Shown piece by piece: positions 1 to 7,917 of a stretch of 50,148 nt of DNA; the first letter of the stretch is position 1, and each line of letters begins with the position of its first letter. The translations under genes and the position numbers were made by a program. Under the pieces are notes generated by a model that was not told where the DNA came from, did no database searches, and saw only the letters and a list, made by a program, of their open reading frames with translations. Source of the stretch: Streptomyces europaeiscabiei (GTDB lineage: Bacteria; Actinomycetota; Actinomycetes; Streptomycetales; Streptomycetaceae); contig NZ_LRTR01000167.1 of the NCBI RefSeq assembly GCF_001550375.1, positions 1-50,148 on the forward strand, given 5' to 3'.

Positions 1-237
1 CTCCCGCTGCCGCCGCGCGTCCTCACTGCGCAACGCGTCCGTCAGCCGCCGCGAGGCCACCTTGATCAGCCACCCGCGCGGGTTGTCGGGCACCCCGTTC
101 GACGGCCACTGCCCGGCCGCCGCGAGCAACGCCTCCTGCACGGCGTCCTCGGCGGCGTCGAAATGCCCGTACCGCCGCACGAGCGCGCCGAGGACCTGCG
201 GCGCGCAACGGCGCAACAGGCCCTCGACCTCGCTCAT
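1..237 (-). CDS. ECF RNA polymerase sigma factor (DGPF-associated), cut by window edge
   Basis: Only the first 79 codons lie in the window; the gene continues past base 1. The protein starts MSEVEGLLRRCAPQVLGALV and continues with a region 2.1/2.2-like helix (FDAAEDAVQEALLAA) and the WPSNGVPDNPRGWLIKVASR stretch. These are typical of the large ECF sigma factors that carry a C-terminal TPR/SnoaL-like extension and sit beside DGPF (YCII-related) proteins. The DGPF gene lies 49 bp upstream on the same strand, which supports the assignment. Such pairs are thought to lack a classical anti-sigma factor. The start is ATG at 237. The C-terminal domains cannot be seen here. Confidence 0.85.
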   Translation of the reverse strand, partial: MSEVEGLLRRCAPQVLGALVRRYGHFDAAEDAVQEALLAAAGQWPSNGVPDNPRGWLIKVASRRLTDALRSEDARRQRE

Positions 238-286
238 CCGACCTTCCGATGCTCTCCGGCGGAGGTTGCGGCCCCCTCCGACCGGC

Positions 287-700
287 TCAGATGTCCCCCG
301 CGCCGTCCAGTACCGGCCGGATGACCACCGGGTACTCCGCGAGCCCCTCGGGGCCCGGGCACCGGGCGACGCGGGCCGCGATCTCCGTGACCCGGTCCAG
401 GCTCGCGCAGTCCAGGAGCCAGTAGCCGGCGAGCAGTTCCTTGGTCTCCGGGTACGGCCCGTCCGTGATCACCGGCTTGCCGTCGGCGTCGGCGGTGACG
501 AACCGGGTCCGCGCCGGCTCGGCCAGCCCCTGCCCGTCGATCATCTCTCCGGTCTCGGCGAGGTCGTCGTTGATCGCGCCCATGTGGGCGTACATGGCCT
601 GCAGTTGTTCCCGCGTCCAGGCCGGGGAGTGCTCGGACGCCTCGCCGCGCATGCCCGCGTAGTCCGCCTGCGTGCCCAGGACCATCATCAGGTACTTCAT
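287..700 (-). CDS. DGPF/YCII-related domain protein
   Basis: This is a 137-residue protein of the YCII/DGPF family, starting MKYLMMVLGTQADY. It contains the family signature in the form ITDGPYPETKELLAGYWLLD (about residues 78-97), where the usual DGPF reads DGPY. The ATG at 700 has a clear AAGGAG about 8 nt upstream. Members are small ferredoxin-like-fold proteins of unknown biochemical role, nearly always co-transcribed with an ECF sigma factor like the one that follows here. A role in signalling to that sigma factor is inference. Confidence 0.9.
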   Translation of the reverse strand: MKYLMMVLGTQADYAGMRGEASEHSPAWTREQLQAMYAHMGAINDDLAETGEMIDGQGLAEPARTRFVTADADGKPVITDGPYPETKELLAGYWLLDCASLDRVTEIAARVARCPGPEGLAEYPVVIRPVLDGAGDI

Positions 701-876
701 GAGTCCGCTCCTTCGCCTTCCTCGGGTCGAACCGCCCGTGGTGGGCAGCTCTCACAGGAGACGTCGGAGCCGCCCCGCGCTTCTCGACACAGCCGCGCGC
801 CAGTTCCCCGAGTTCTTCTCCGGAGCCGCGGGACCACGGCTCGGGCCGCAGGCCGAACCTCCCCGGCGGGGGCCGG

Positions 877-1233
877 TCAGGCCTTCTCCTCGGTCCTCAC
901 CTCAGGGGTCCCAGGGGTCTCAGGGGCCTCCGTCGTCGCAGGCGGCACCCCGACCCGTGGATCGGCCTCGCCCACGCCCGTGTCAGGACCACCATGCGCT
1001 CCGTCACCACCATGCGCGCCGTGGCTCCCCTGCGTCCGCCGGGCCACCGCCCGGGGCTTCTTCGCGGCGGCCTCCGCGGCCTCGACGGCCTCGTCGACGT
1101 ACGCCGCACACTCGTGATTCCTGCACGGACCCGGACTCCATACGGGTACCCACGCGCCCAGCGTCTTGTGCCGCCGTACGACCGTGGCCACAGGCTGTCC
1201 GCAGACCGGGCAGACATGCTCGTCGATGCCCAT
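877..1233 (-). CDS. Zinc-ribbon hypothetical protein
   Basis: This is a 118-residue protein. The N-terminal ~50 residues hold two cysteine pairs, CPVCGQ (Cys8/Cys11) and CRNHEC (Cys38/Cys43), consistent with a small zinc-binding fold. The C-terminal half is low-complexity and rich in Gly, Ala, Pro, Thr and Glu, so probably disordered. A TACCCT hexamer (1240-1245) sits exactly 6 nt before the ATG, which suggests a leaderless transcript. I recognise no function. It resembles short conserved actinobacterial proteins of unknown role. Confidence 0.7.
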   Translation of the reverse strand: MGIDEHVCPVCGQPVATVVRRHKTLGAWVPVWSPGPCRNHECAAYVDEAVEAAEAAAKKPRAVARRTQGSHGAHGGDGAHGGPDTGVGEADPRVGVPPATTEAPETPGTPEVRTEEKA

Positions 1234-1338
1234 GCCTTCAGGGTATGACCGACGGGGTCGGGGCGCTCCCCGCCGTACCCGAACGAGCGGCGGCCGGCCA
1301 CACCGGCGCGACGGCTCGACCGCGCGCCGAACCGCCCG

Positions 1339-1923
1339 TCAGCGCTTCCTGCTGTACGTCCGCACCAGCACCCCGTTGTCGAAACTCCGCACCTCGTCGA
1401 GCGTGAACTCGGAGACGGCGAAGCCTGAGCCGAACATCGGCATGCCGCTGCCCTGCACGACCGGATACGTCTTGATGATCAGCTCGTCGATCTCGTCGAT
1501 CAGCGCCCCCGCGACGGCCGAGCCGCCGCAGAGGTAGATACCGAGTTCACCGTCCTCCGCCTTGAGCTCGCGGACCTTGCCGACCAGGTCGTCCGAGATG
1601 ATCTCGACGTTCGGGTCGGGCGACTCCTTCAGCGTGCGCGAGGCGACGTACTCGCGCAGATGGGCGTACGGGCTGGTGATGCCCTCCTTCAGCGCCACGT
1701 CGTAGCTGGCACGGCCCTGGACGACCGTGTCGTACTTCTTGTTCGGCACGCCGTCGGTGCCGATGAGGCGACGCACATGGCTCGGGTTGATGTCCGGGTG
1801 CTCCGAATTGAGGTACTCGGCGAAGTCCCCGACGACGAAGGGGTACATGAACGACGCGTCGCCGTCCTGGTCCCCGATGAAGCCGTCGATCGAACAGGCG
1901 ATGGCGTACGTGAGCTTGCGCAA
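1339..1923 (-). CDS. Dihydrofolate reductase family protein (RibD C-terminal-like)
   Basis: This 194-residue protein begins MRKLTYAIACSIDGFIGDQD, the N-terminal strand and loop of the RibD C-terminal/DHFR-like fold, and has a nucleotide-binding IYLCGGSAVAGALI stretch near residues 130-143. These proteins are NAD(P)H-dependent reductases with undefined substrates and are not essential FolA. The gene is divergent from the TetR gene at 2067, and the shared 143-bp spacer holds strong inverted repeats. It is therefore probably repressed by that TetR protein and induced by an unknown ligand. A minus-strand promoter TTGCAA (2008-2013), 18 bp, TATAAC (1984-1989) reads toward it. Confidence 0.85.
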   Translation of the reverse strand: MRKLTYAIACSIDGFIGDQDGDASFMYPFVVGDFAEYLNSEHPDINPSHVRRLIGTDGVPNKKYDTVVQGRASYDVALKEGITSPYAHLREYVASRTLKESPDPNVEIISDDLVGKVRELKAEDGELGIYLCGGSAVAGALIDEIDELIIKTYPVVQGSGMPMFGSGFAVSEFTLDEVRSFDNGVLVRTYSRKR

Positions 1924-1948
1924 ACCGGTCTCTTTTCCTCGTCCGACA

Positions 1949-2011
1949 GGTGGTCACCACGTGACCACCACGCAACCACGGCAGTTATAGTACTTCAAAC
2001 GTAGTGGTTGC
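1949..2011. promoter_or_regulatory. Divergent promoter with candidate TetR operators
   Basis: A 9-bp perfect inverted repeat, arms GGTGGTCAC (1949-1957) and GTGACCACC (1961-1969) around CAC, sits between the reductase start and a second dyad. The second dyad is GCAACCAC (1972-1979) paired with GTGGTTGC (2004-2011). The second pair flanks and overlaps the predicted reductase promoter, so binding would block transcription. Confidence 0.6.
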
Positions 2012-2066
2012 AAGCCTTTTGTCATGCGGGCATCAGGCGTCAGGTACCAGGCATCAGGGAGCGCGG

Positions 2067-2657
2067 ATGGTCAGGAACCCGGAGCGCAGGGCCGCTCTGC
2101 TGGACGCGGCGGTGGAGGTGCTGGCGCGCGAGGGAGCGCGCGGGCTGACGTTCCGGGCGGTGGACGTCGAGGCCGGGGTGCCGGTGGGCACCGCGTCGAA
2201 CTACTTCGCCGACCGTGACGCCCTTCTCCACCAGATCGACGCCCGGCTGAAGGAACGTCTGACCCCCGACCCGGCCGTGATCGAGGACCTGCTCGCATCG
2301 CCGAAGGACCGGACCCTCGTCACGGCCTTCATGCGCGACCTGCTGGCCCGCGTCACCGGGGACCGCACCGGCTATCTGGCCCACCTGGAACTGCGCCTCG
2401 AAGCCACCCGCCGTCCGGCACTGCACGCCTCGTACACCGATTCGGTGCGCGGAGAGCTGGAGTTCGGAATGCGCTTCCACCGCGAGGCGGGCCTCCCCGG
2501 CGGCGACGAGACGGTCATGGTCCTCTTCCTGGCCATGCAGGGCCTCCTCCTCGAACACCTCACCCTGCCGGACGTGCTCGACCACGCCCTCCCCGGTGCC
2601 ACCGACCCCGAGGCCCTGATGGGACGCATCGTGAAAACGATCGTCCCCGAGCACTGA
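2067..2657 (+). CDS. TetR/AcrR family transcriptional regulator
   Basis: This is a 196-residue protein with an N-terminal helix-turn-helix. RRAALLDAAVEVLAREG is helix 1, and FRAVDVEAGVPVGTASNYF (about residues 31-49) contains the recognition helix. The C-terminal ligand domain is divergent, as usual. The ATG at 2067 follows GGGA by 6 nt. An upstream in-frame ATG at 2004 would place the dyad arm inside the gene and is less likely. It is divergent from the reductase at 1339-1923 and probably controls it and itself. The ligand is unknown. Confidence 0.88.
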   Translation: MVRNPERRAALLDAAVEVLAREGARGLTFRAVDVEAGVPVGTASNYFADRDALLHQIDARLKERLTPDPAVIEDLLASPKDRTLVTAFMRDLLARVTGDRTGYLAHLELRLEATRRPALHASYTDSVRGELEFGMRFHREAGLPGGDETVMVLFLAMQGLLLEHLTLPDVLDHALPGATDPEALMGRIVKTIVPEH

Positions 2658-2663
2658 CCCCAC

Positions 2664-2707
2664 GGCGGGCCCCGAAAGAGGCGCGAGAAACTGCGCGAGC
2701 AACCACA
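2664..2707 (+). repeat. Dispersed intergenic repeat, family 1 (copy a)
   Basis: A degenerate copy of the element whose best version here reads GGGGCGCGGGGAACTGCGCG followed by ACCAGCCACG. It lies between the convergent TetR and polyprenyl synthase genes. Other copies are at 20931, 26141, 34635 and 43141. A second module follows at 2760-2825. Confidence 0.6.
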
Positions 2708-2759
2708 CGCGATCCGCACCCGCCCACGAACCAGCATCCCCACGAGCTCTCAGGCGCAA

Positions 2760-2825
2760 TGGGGGGTCGAAGGGGCACAGCCCCTGGGGCTGGGAATGGA
2801 CAGGGGCGGCGGGGGCGAAAGCCCG
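2760..2825 (+). repeat. Dispersed intergenic repeat, second module (copy a)
   Basis: A G-rich segment containing GGTCGAAGGGGCACAGCCCC and GGGGCGGCGGGGGCG. It closely matches 26227-26285, where it again follows a family-1 copy. The two modules therefore travel as a bipartite unit. The rest of the 2658-2949 spacer shows no gene. Confidence 0.6.
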
Positions 2826-2949
2826 GCGGGCCCCGCACACCGTGGGGATGTGCGGGACCCACCGACCGTCCGAAGGCACCGGCACCGCGCAGGGTCAGGT
2901 CAGCACGGCGCCACCGCCTCCGGAGCATCAACCACCGCTGGGCCTCACC

Positions 2950-4485
2950 TCAGCTGCTGCGCCGCGTCACGAACTCGGCCAGCGCCAGCAGCCCACCGGC
3001 CGACTCCGGATCCGGGACCGCACGGGAGAGTTCGTGCACGGCCCGGGCCATACGGTCGGCGGCCTGGACCTGTGCCCAGTCGCGCCCACCGGCCCGCTCC
3101 ACCACGAGTGCCGTGCGTTCCAGATCTCCCTCCTCGTACGGAAGTCCGTAGAGCTCGGCGAGTTCGGCCGCCTCCGGGGTGCCGGAGGCGAGCGCGGCGA
3201 CCACCGGGAGGGACTTCTTACGGACCATGAGATCCGCCCCGGCCGGCTTGCCGGTGCGGCTGGGGTCCCCCCAGATGCCGATCACGTCGTCGATGAGCTG
3301 GAAGGCGAGCCCGGCCTCACGCCCGAACGCGTCCAGGGCCTCGACGTCCTCCTCACCGGCGCCCGCGTACAACGCCCCCATCGCACAGGCGCAGCCGAGC
3401 AGTGCGCCCGTCTTCGCCTCGGCCATGGCGAGCACCTCGTCGAGGGTGACCTCCTCGGGCCGGCGTCCCTCCAGCTCGGTGTCCGTGTGCTGGCCGGCGC
3501 ACAGTTCGACGACGCAGGACGCGAGCCGTGCGGAGGCCGCGGCCGATGCCGGATGCGGGTCCTCGGCCAGCAGTTGCTGAGCGAGGGCCTGCATCGCGTC
3601 CCCGGCGAGGATCGCGTCGGGGACACCGAACACGGTCCACGCGGTGGCCCGGTGCCTGCGGGTGGCGTCCCGGTCCATCACGTCGTCGTGCAACAGGGTG
3701 AAGTTGTGCACCAGCTCCACCGCGGCGGCGGCCCGTACGGCGGCGGACTCGCGCCCGCCGAGCGCGGCGACGGCGGCCAGGACCAGGGCCGGACGTATCG
3801 CCTTGCCCGCGTTCCCCGCGGCCGGGACGCCGTGCGCGTCCTCCCAGCCGAAGTGGTAGCGCGCGACCCGGCGCATCGAGCCGGGCAACGACTGGACGGC
3901 CCGGCGCAGTTCGGGGTCGACGGACTCCCGGGCCCGCTCCAGGATCCCCGCGGCCTCCTGCCCGTCGAACGCACTCGCCCCGCCCAGCCGCCCGGCCGGC
4001 CCTCGGTCAGCTGCAGGCGGCACCGGCGTCGCCGACTCGCCGGCTCCCTTCGGATCCGGAGCTCCGAGCCGGTCCCGGCCCCCGACCCCCGTCGGATCCA
4101 GGACTGTCCTCCGATCCACGGCTCCCGCCGACCCCGGGTGCCTGTCCGGCTCCGAGCCCCCCACCGGTGTCAGGGACCCGTTCACCTCCAACGCTTCTGT
4201 CCGGCCCGGGGGCTTCTCCGGCTCCGGGGCCCTCATCGGATCCACGATCGCCGGCGGTGCCACACCCCCCGCCGCATCCCGGACTCCCGGCTCGACCACG
4301 GCTCCCGCCGGGGCCACCACCTCCGACGGGTCAACCGCCTCCATGGCCCGCGTCGGCCCCACGGCCCCCGTCTGCTCTGGAGGAATCTTGACGGGGCTCC
4401 GCCTCTCCGGGATCTCGCCTTGCAGAGCGCCGCCGACCAGGGTCTCGCCGGGGCCCCGCTTCGTCTCCGTCATGAACTCACCCAT
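2950..4485 (-). CDS. Polyprenyl diphosphate synthase with long disordered N-terminus (probable encapsulin cargo)
   Basis: This is a 511-residue protein. Residues ~173-511 form a complete isoprenyl diphosphate synthase: GKAIRPALVL (residues 227-236), first Asp-rich motif HDDVMD (D267, D268, D271) and second Asp motif QLIDDVIGIWGD (D399, D400). The first motif has no two-residue insertion and an aromatic residue at -5, which fits a C15-C20 (type I-like) product range; that is inference. Residues 1-172 are extra relative to the usual ~350-residue enzyme. They are rich in Pro, Gly, Ala, Glu and Val and carry quasi-repeats (VDPSEVVAP, VDPMRAPEP, LDPTGVGG). The gene lies 123 bp downstream of the encapsulin shell gene, and N-terminal disordered extensions are the known targeting feature of Family 2 cargo. 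The ATG at 4485 has GAGG 7 nt upstream. Confidence 0.9.
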   Translation of the reverse strand: MGEFMTETKRGPGETLVGGALQGEIPERRSPVKIPPEQTGAVGPTRAMEAVDPSEVVAPAGAVVEPGVRDAAGGVAPPAIVDPMRAPEPEKPPGRTEALEVNGSLTPVGGSEPDRHPGSAGAVDRRTVLDPTGVGGRDRLGAPDPKGAGESATPVPPAADRGPAGRLGGASAFDGQEAAGILERARESVDPELRRAVQSLPGSMRRVARYHFGWEDAHGVPAAGNAGKAIRPALVLAAVAALGGRESAAVRAAAAVELVHNFTLLHDDVMDRDATRRHRATAWTVFGVPDAILAGDAMQALAQQLLAEDPHPASAAASARLASCVVELCAGQHTDTELEGRRPEEVTLDEVLAMAEAKTGALLGCACAMGALYAGAGEEDVEALDAFGREAGLAFQLIDDVIGIWGDPSRTGKPAGADLMVRKKSLPVVAALASGTPEAAELAELYGLPYEEGDLERTALVVERAGGRDWAQVQAADRMARAVHELSRAVPDPESAGGLLALAEFVTRRSS

Positions 4486-4557
4486 GGGATCGCCTCGGAG
4501 AGCCGGCGGACGGTGAGGGCAACGGTGGCGGTTCCGCCGCCGATGGGCGCGTGCTCC

Positions 4558-4593
4558 CGCCGTGTCCCCGCCCTGACGGGCGGGGACACGGCG
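4558..4593. terminator. Perfect 16-bp hairpin between encapsulin and cargo genes
   Basis: Arms 4558-4573 and 4578-4593 pair at all 16 positions around a TGAC loop. The stem starts about 15 nt after the shell gene stop and about 70 nt before the cargo start, with no U-run. It probably acts as a partial terminator or 3' stabiliser, favouring shell over cargo. Confidence 0.7.
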
Positions 4594-4608
4594 TCCGGTC
4601 GGACAAGG

Positions 4609-6015
4609 TCACCGCCAGCGGCCGATCTCGACGTTCTCCAGAACGCCGAGCGCGTCGGGGACCAGGACCGCGGCCGAGTAGTAGGCCGTCACGAGGTACT
4701 TGATGATCGCCTGCTCGTTGATGCCCATGAAGCGCACGGACAGGCTGGGCTCGATCTCGTCCGGGATGCTCGCGGCCCGCAGACCGATGACGCCCTGGTC
4801 GTCCTCGCCGGTACGCATGGCGATGATCGAGGTGGTCCTGGCCTCGGTCACCGGGATCTTGTTGCACGGGTAGATCGGCACACCGCGCCAGGTGGGGATG
4901 CGGTTCCCGGCGATGTCGATGGTCTCCGGGACGAGCCCACGCTTGTTCAGCTCGCGGCCGAACGCGGAGATCGCGCGTGGGTGGGCGAGCAGCAGCTTGG
5001 TGCCCCGGCGGCGGCAGAGCAGTTCGTCCAGGTCGTCCGGGCTGGGCACACCGTCGTGCGGCTGGAGCCGCTGGTCGTACTCGCAGTTGTGGAGGAGGCC
5101 GAACTCGCGGTTGTTGATGAGCTCGTGCTCCTGGCGCTCCTTCAACGCCTCGACCGTGAGCCGGATCTGCTGCTCGGTCTGGTTCATCGGCTGGTTGTAG
5201 AGGTCGGCCACGCGCGTGTGGATGCGCAGTACGGTCTGGGCGACGCTGAGTTCGTACTCGCGCGGCGCGGCCTCGTAGTCGACGAAGGTGTGCGGGATGT
5301 CCGGCTCACCACTGTGGCCGGCGGCGAGGTCGATCTCCTTCTCGCCGTACTTGTTGGTGCGCTGCGACGGGATCGCGCGCAGCTCCTGAAGGTGCTCGCT
5401 CAGGGTCTCGGCGCGCTCCGCGAGCTGCTCGACGGCCTGACGCGGCAGGACGAGCACCGTGCAGGCGGTGACCGCGCGGGCCGTGTACTCCCAGATCGCC
5501 TCGGGGTCGAGCAGGGACTGCTCACCGAAGTAGGCCCCGTCGGCCAGCACGCCGAGGGCCGCGTCGTCGCCGTAGGGTCCGGTGCCGATCTTCTCGACCT
5601 TGCCGTGGGCGAGCAGGAACACCTCCTCCGCCTGGCTGCCGAATTCGGCCAGCACCTCACCGGGCGCGAACTCCCGCTGTTCGCACCGCTGGGCCAGCTC
5701 GCTCAGCACGTCGATGTCCTCGTACGTCCGCAGGGCCGGCAGCTCGCCGAGCTCCGCGGGGATGACGGCGACCCGGTCGCCGGTCTTCACGAAAGTGACG
5801 CGGCCGTCGCCGACCGCATAGGTGAGCCGCCTGTTCACCCGGTACGTACCACCCTGCACGTTCACCCAGGGCAGGGTGCGCAGCAGCCAGCGCGAGCTGA
5901 TCTCCTGCATCTGGGGGGTGGACTTCGTGGTGGTGGCCAGGTTCCGGGCAGCTGCCGTGCCAAGACTCTGCTGCGGCTTTTCCTGCTGCGAGCGAACCTC
6001 TTCGCCTACCGACAT
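4609..6015 (-). CDS. eshA: Family 2B encapsulin nanocompartment shell protein with cNMP-binding-like domain (EshA type)
   Basis: This 468-residue protein matches the EshA/Family 2B encapsulin architecture. An N-terminal arm precedes HK97-fold shell segments, and a cyclic-nucleotide-binding-like domain (about residues 95-200, phosphate-cassette-like [12 protein letters not shown] at 159-170 and R180) is inserted. The shell fold resumes through the C-terminal IGRWR. From family knowledge, such proteins assemble into icosahedral shells and package a neighbouring enzyme. S. griseus EshA forms large multimers, and S. coelicolor EshA influences ppGpp levels and antibiotic production. The downstream polyprenyl synthase with a long disordered tail is the likely cargo. 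ATG 6015 has GGAGGGG 8 nt upstream. The name EshA rests on sequence and locus recognition. Confidence 0.9.
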   Translation of the reverse strand: MSVGEEVRSQQEKPQQSLGTAAARNLATTTKSTPQMQEISSRWLLRTLPWVNVQGGTYRVNRRLTYAVGDGRVTFVKTGDRVAVIPAELGELPALRTYEDIDVLSELAQRCEQREFAPGEVLAEFGSQAEEVFLLAHGKVEKIGTGPYGDDAALGVLADGAYFGEQSLLDPEAIWEYTARAVTACTVLVLPRQAVEQLAERAETLSEHLQELRAIPSQRTNKYGEKEIDLAAGHSGEPDIPHTFVDYEAAPREYELSVAQTVLRIHTRVADLYNQPMNQTEQQIRLTVEALKERQEHELINNREFGLLHNCEYDQRLQPHDGVPSPDDLDELLCRRRGTKLLLAHPRAISAFGRELNKRGLVPETIDIAGNRIPTWRGVPIYPCNKIPVTEARTTSIIAMRTGEDDQGVIGLRAASIPDEIEPSLSVRFMGINEQAIIKYLVTAYYSAAVLVPDALGVLENVEIGRWR

Positions 6016-6120
6016 ACGGATTTCCCCTCCGGGTGTGCACTGATATCGCGGTCACCGATCTCGCGACCACCCTCCCATCACGGAGCGTGCTCGTGCTATT
6101 ACCCGAAAGAGGGGGAATGG

Positions 6121-6158
6121 ATCTTAGAAGACTGGGCATATCCGTCGACTTTGTCGAC
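6121..6158 (-). promoter_or_regulatory. Candidate encapsulin promoter overlapping a GTCGAC double site
   Basis: On the minus strand GTCGAC, 17 bp, TAAGAT (6121-6126) forms a plausible promoter with a ~100-nt leader to the shell gene. The -35 side is embedded in GTCGAC-TTT-GTCGAC (6144-6158), a palindromic pair that could be an operator. The spacer to the divergent amidase holds nothing else I recognise. Confidence 0.35.
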
Positions 6159-6309
6159 CACTCGCGCCTCTGTCCGAGCCCTTCACGAATCTGACCGGAT
6201 ACGCCCGCACGCCCCACCGTCAACTCGCTTGCGCCCCGAGGCGGGGGTACAAGCCTGCGTACGAGGCGGCCACGACCAGCGGCCGTCGCACAGCACGAAG
6301 GAGTCGGTC

Positions 6310-6900
6310 ATGGCCCCACCCATGTCCGCGGGCAGGTTTCTCACCGTCCTCAAGAACGAGGGCGTCCGGGTCGTCGAGGTCGGCGACTGGGAGCATCACA
6401 ACCGCAATCACGTGGGCCCCTGGGGCCCCGTCCACGGTGTGATGATCCACCACACCGTCACCTCGGGCAGCGAACGCACGGTGCGCATCTGCCGTAACGG
6501 GTACTCGGGCCTGCCCGGCCCGCTGTGCCACGGCGTCATCACCAAGGACGGCCGCGTCCACCTCGTCGGCTACGGCCGCGCCAACCACGCGGGCCTCGGC
6601 GACGACGACGTCCTGCGGGCCGTGATCGCCGAAAGGGCGCTCCCGAAGGACAACGAGGCCAACACCGACGGCAACCGCCACTTCTACGGCTTCGAGTGCG
6701 AGAACCTCGGCGACGGCCAGGACCCCTGGCCCACGGCACAGCTCGACACCATCGAACGGGTCTCCGCCGCCGTCTGCCGGCACCACGGCTGGAACCAGCG
6801 GTCCGTCATCGGCCACCTCGAATGGCAGCCCGGCAAGGTCGACCCGCGGGGCTTCACCATGGCCGCCATGAGAAAACGCGTCAAGGACCGTCTGGCGTAG
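6310..6900 (+). CDS. N-acetylmuramoyl-L-alanine amidase / PGRP-fold protein
   Basis: This 196-residue protein has an amidase_2/PGRP fold. GVMIHHTV places the first zinc ligand at His47/48, and GHLEWQPGKVDP supplies His169 and Asp178 as the remaining ligands. The usual FYGFECEN strand lies between them. The enzyme cleaves the lactyl-amide bond between MurNAc and the stem peptide. There is no signal peptide, so it is either cytoplasmic (peptidoglycan recycling) or an endolysin-like domain needing another export route. ATG 6310 has AAGGAG about 6 nt upstream. It is divergent from the encapsulin gene, and no functional link is evident. Confidence 0.85.
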   Translation: MAPPMSAGRFLTVLKNEGVRVVEVGDWEHHNRNHVGPWGPVHGVMIHHTVTSGSERTVRICRNGYSGLPGPLCHGVITKDGRVHLVGYGRANHAGLGDDDVLRAVIAERALPKDNEANTDGNRHFYGFECENLGDGQDPWPTAQLDTIERVSAAVCRHHGWNQRSVIGHLEWQPGKVDPRGFTMAAMRKRVKDRLA

Positions 6901-6959
6901 CGGTCACGATCGCGGGGGCGAACCCGACACCCACCGGTCACGTGTCCGACAATGGGCAC

Positions 6960-7907
6960 GTGACCGGCCAGCCCTCCGCCCCCGACCCCGCCACCGCCCT
7001 GGACCCCCGGCTGCCCTCCCCCCTCCAGGAGGTCACGGACGAGCGCTTCGCGCGCCACGGCGTCCGGCTGCTCCTCAAGCGGGACGACCTGATCCATCCG
7101 CAGCTCGTCGGCAACAAGTGGCGCAAGCTGGCCCCCAACCTGCGCGCAGCGGCCGGCCGGCCACTGCTCACCTTCGGCGGCGCCTACTCGAACCACCTGC
7201 GCGCCACCGCCGCCGCGGGCCGGCTCCTGGACCTGCCCACCATCGGCGTGGTCCGCGGTCAGGAACTGGCCGACCGCCCCCTCAACCCGTCCCTGGCGCG
7301 CTGCGCGGCGGACGGCATGCGGCTGCTTTTCATCGACAGATCGATGTATCGCCACAAGTCCGACCCGGCCACCCTGGCCGCCGTCCTCCGCGCCGCCGAC
7401 GCCGAGGACGCGTACGTGGTCCCCGAGGGCGGCAGCAACCCCCTCGCCGTCCGCGGTTGCCAGGACCTCGGCGCGGAACTGCGCGACCGGGCCGACGTCG
7501 TGGCCCTCGCCTGCGGCACCGGCGGCACCCTCGCCGGTCTGGCGGCCGGACTGGCCCCCGAGCAGCGCGCTCTCGGGGTTCCGGTTCTCAAGGGAGGCTT
7601 CCTCGAAGAGGAGATACGGCAGTTGCAGGACCGGGCCTTCGGCGGCCCGCGCGGCCATTGGAGTCTCGACGACCGATTCCACTTCGGCGGCTACGCGCGC
7701 ACCACCCCCGAACTGGACGCCTTCGCCACCGACTTCGAGACCCGCCACTCCCTCCCCGTGGAGCGTCTCTATGTCGCCAAATTGCTCCACGGACTTGTCG
7801 CCCTGGCGGCGGAGGGCGCCTTCCCGCGCGGGACGACGGTCGCCGCGGTGATCACCGGCCGTCCCTTCGGGGAACTCGCGCCGAAGGACGGCCCCAGGAC
7901 GGCCTAG
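6960..7907 (+). CDS. 1-aminocyclopropane-1-carboxylate deaminase / D-cysteine desulfhydrase family PLP enzyme
   Basis: This 315-residue protein belongs to the fold-type II PLP family. The LLKRDDLIHPQLVGNKWRKL segment contains the PLP-binding lysine (about K53, in GNKWRK). FGGAYSNHL and the phosphate-binding glycine loop ACGTGGTLAG follow in the expected order. Family members deaminate ACC or release sulfide from D-cysteine, and substrate cannot be told from sequence alone. GTG 6960 was chosen because a GACAAT hexamer ends 6 nt before it, hinting at a leaderless start; an in-frame GTG at 6942 is an alternative. No Shine-Dalgarno sequence is visible for either. Confidence 0.85.
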   Translation: MTGQPSAPDPATALDPRLPSPLQEVTDERFARHGVRLLLKRDDLIHPQLVGNKWRKLAPNLRAAAGRPLLTFGGAYSNHLRATAAAGRLLDLPTIGVVRGQELADRPLNPSLARCAADGMRLLFIDRSMYRHKSDPATLAAVLRAADAEDAYVVPEGGSNPLAVRGCQDLGAELRDRADVVALACGTGGTLAGLAAGLAPEQRALGVPVLKGGFLEEEIRQLQDRAFGGPRGHWSLDDRFHFGGYARTTPELDAFATDFETRHSLPVERLYVAKLLHGLVALAAEGAFPRGTTVAAVITGRPFGELAPKDGPRTA

Positions 7908-7917
7908 TGCCGCGGTA

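Noticed and set aside
5977..6300. A short gene between encapsulin and amidase
   Set aside because: No frame has a start, ribosome site and plausible composition. Promoter features explain the spacer.
2842..6900. A 1,352-codon open plus-strand frame across the encapsulin locus
   Set aside because: It is an antisense shadow of the encapsulin and synthase genes. Only its last ~197 codons (the amidase) show real domains.
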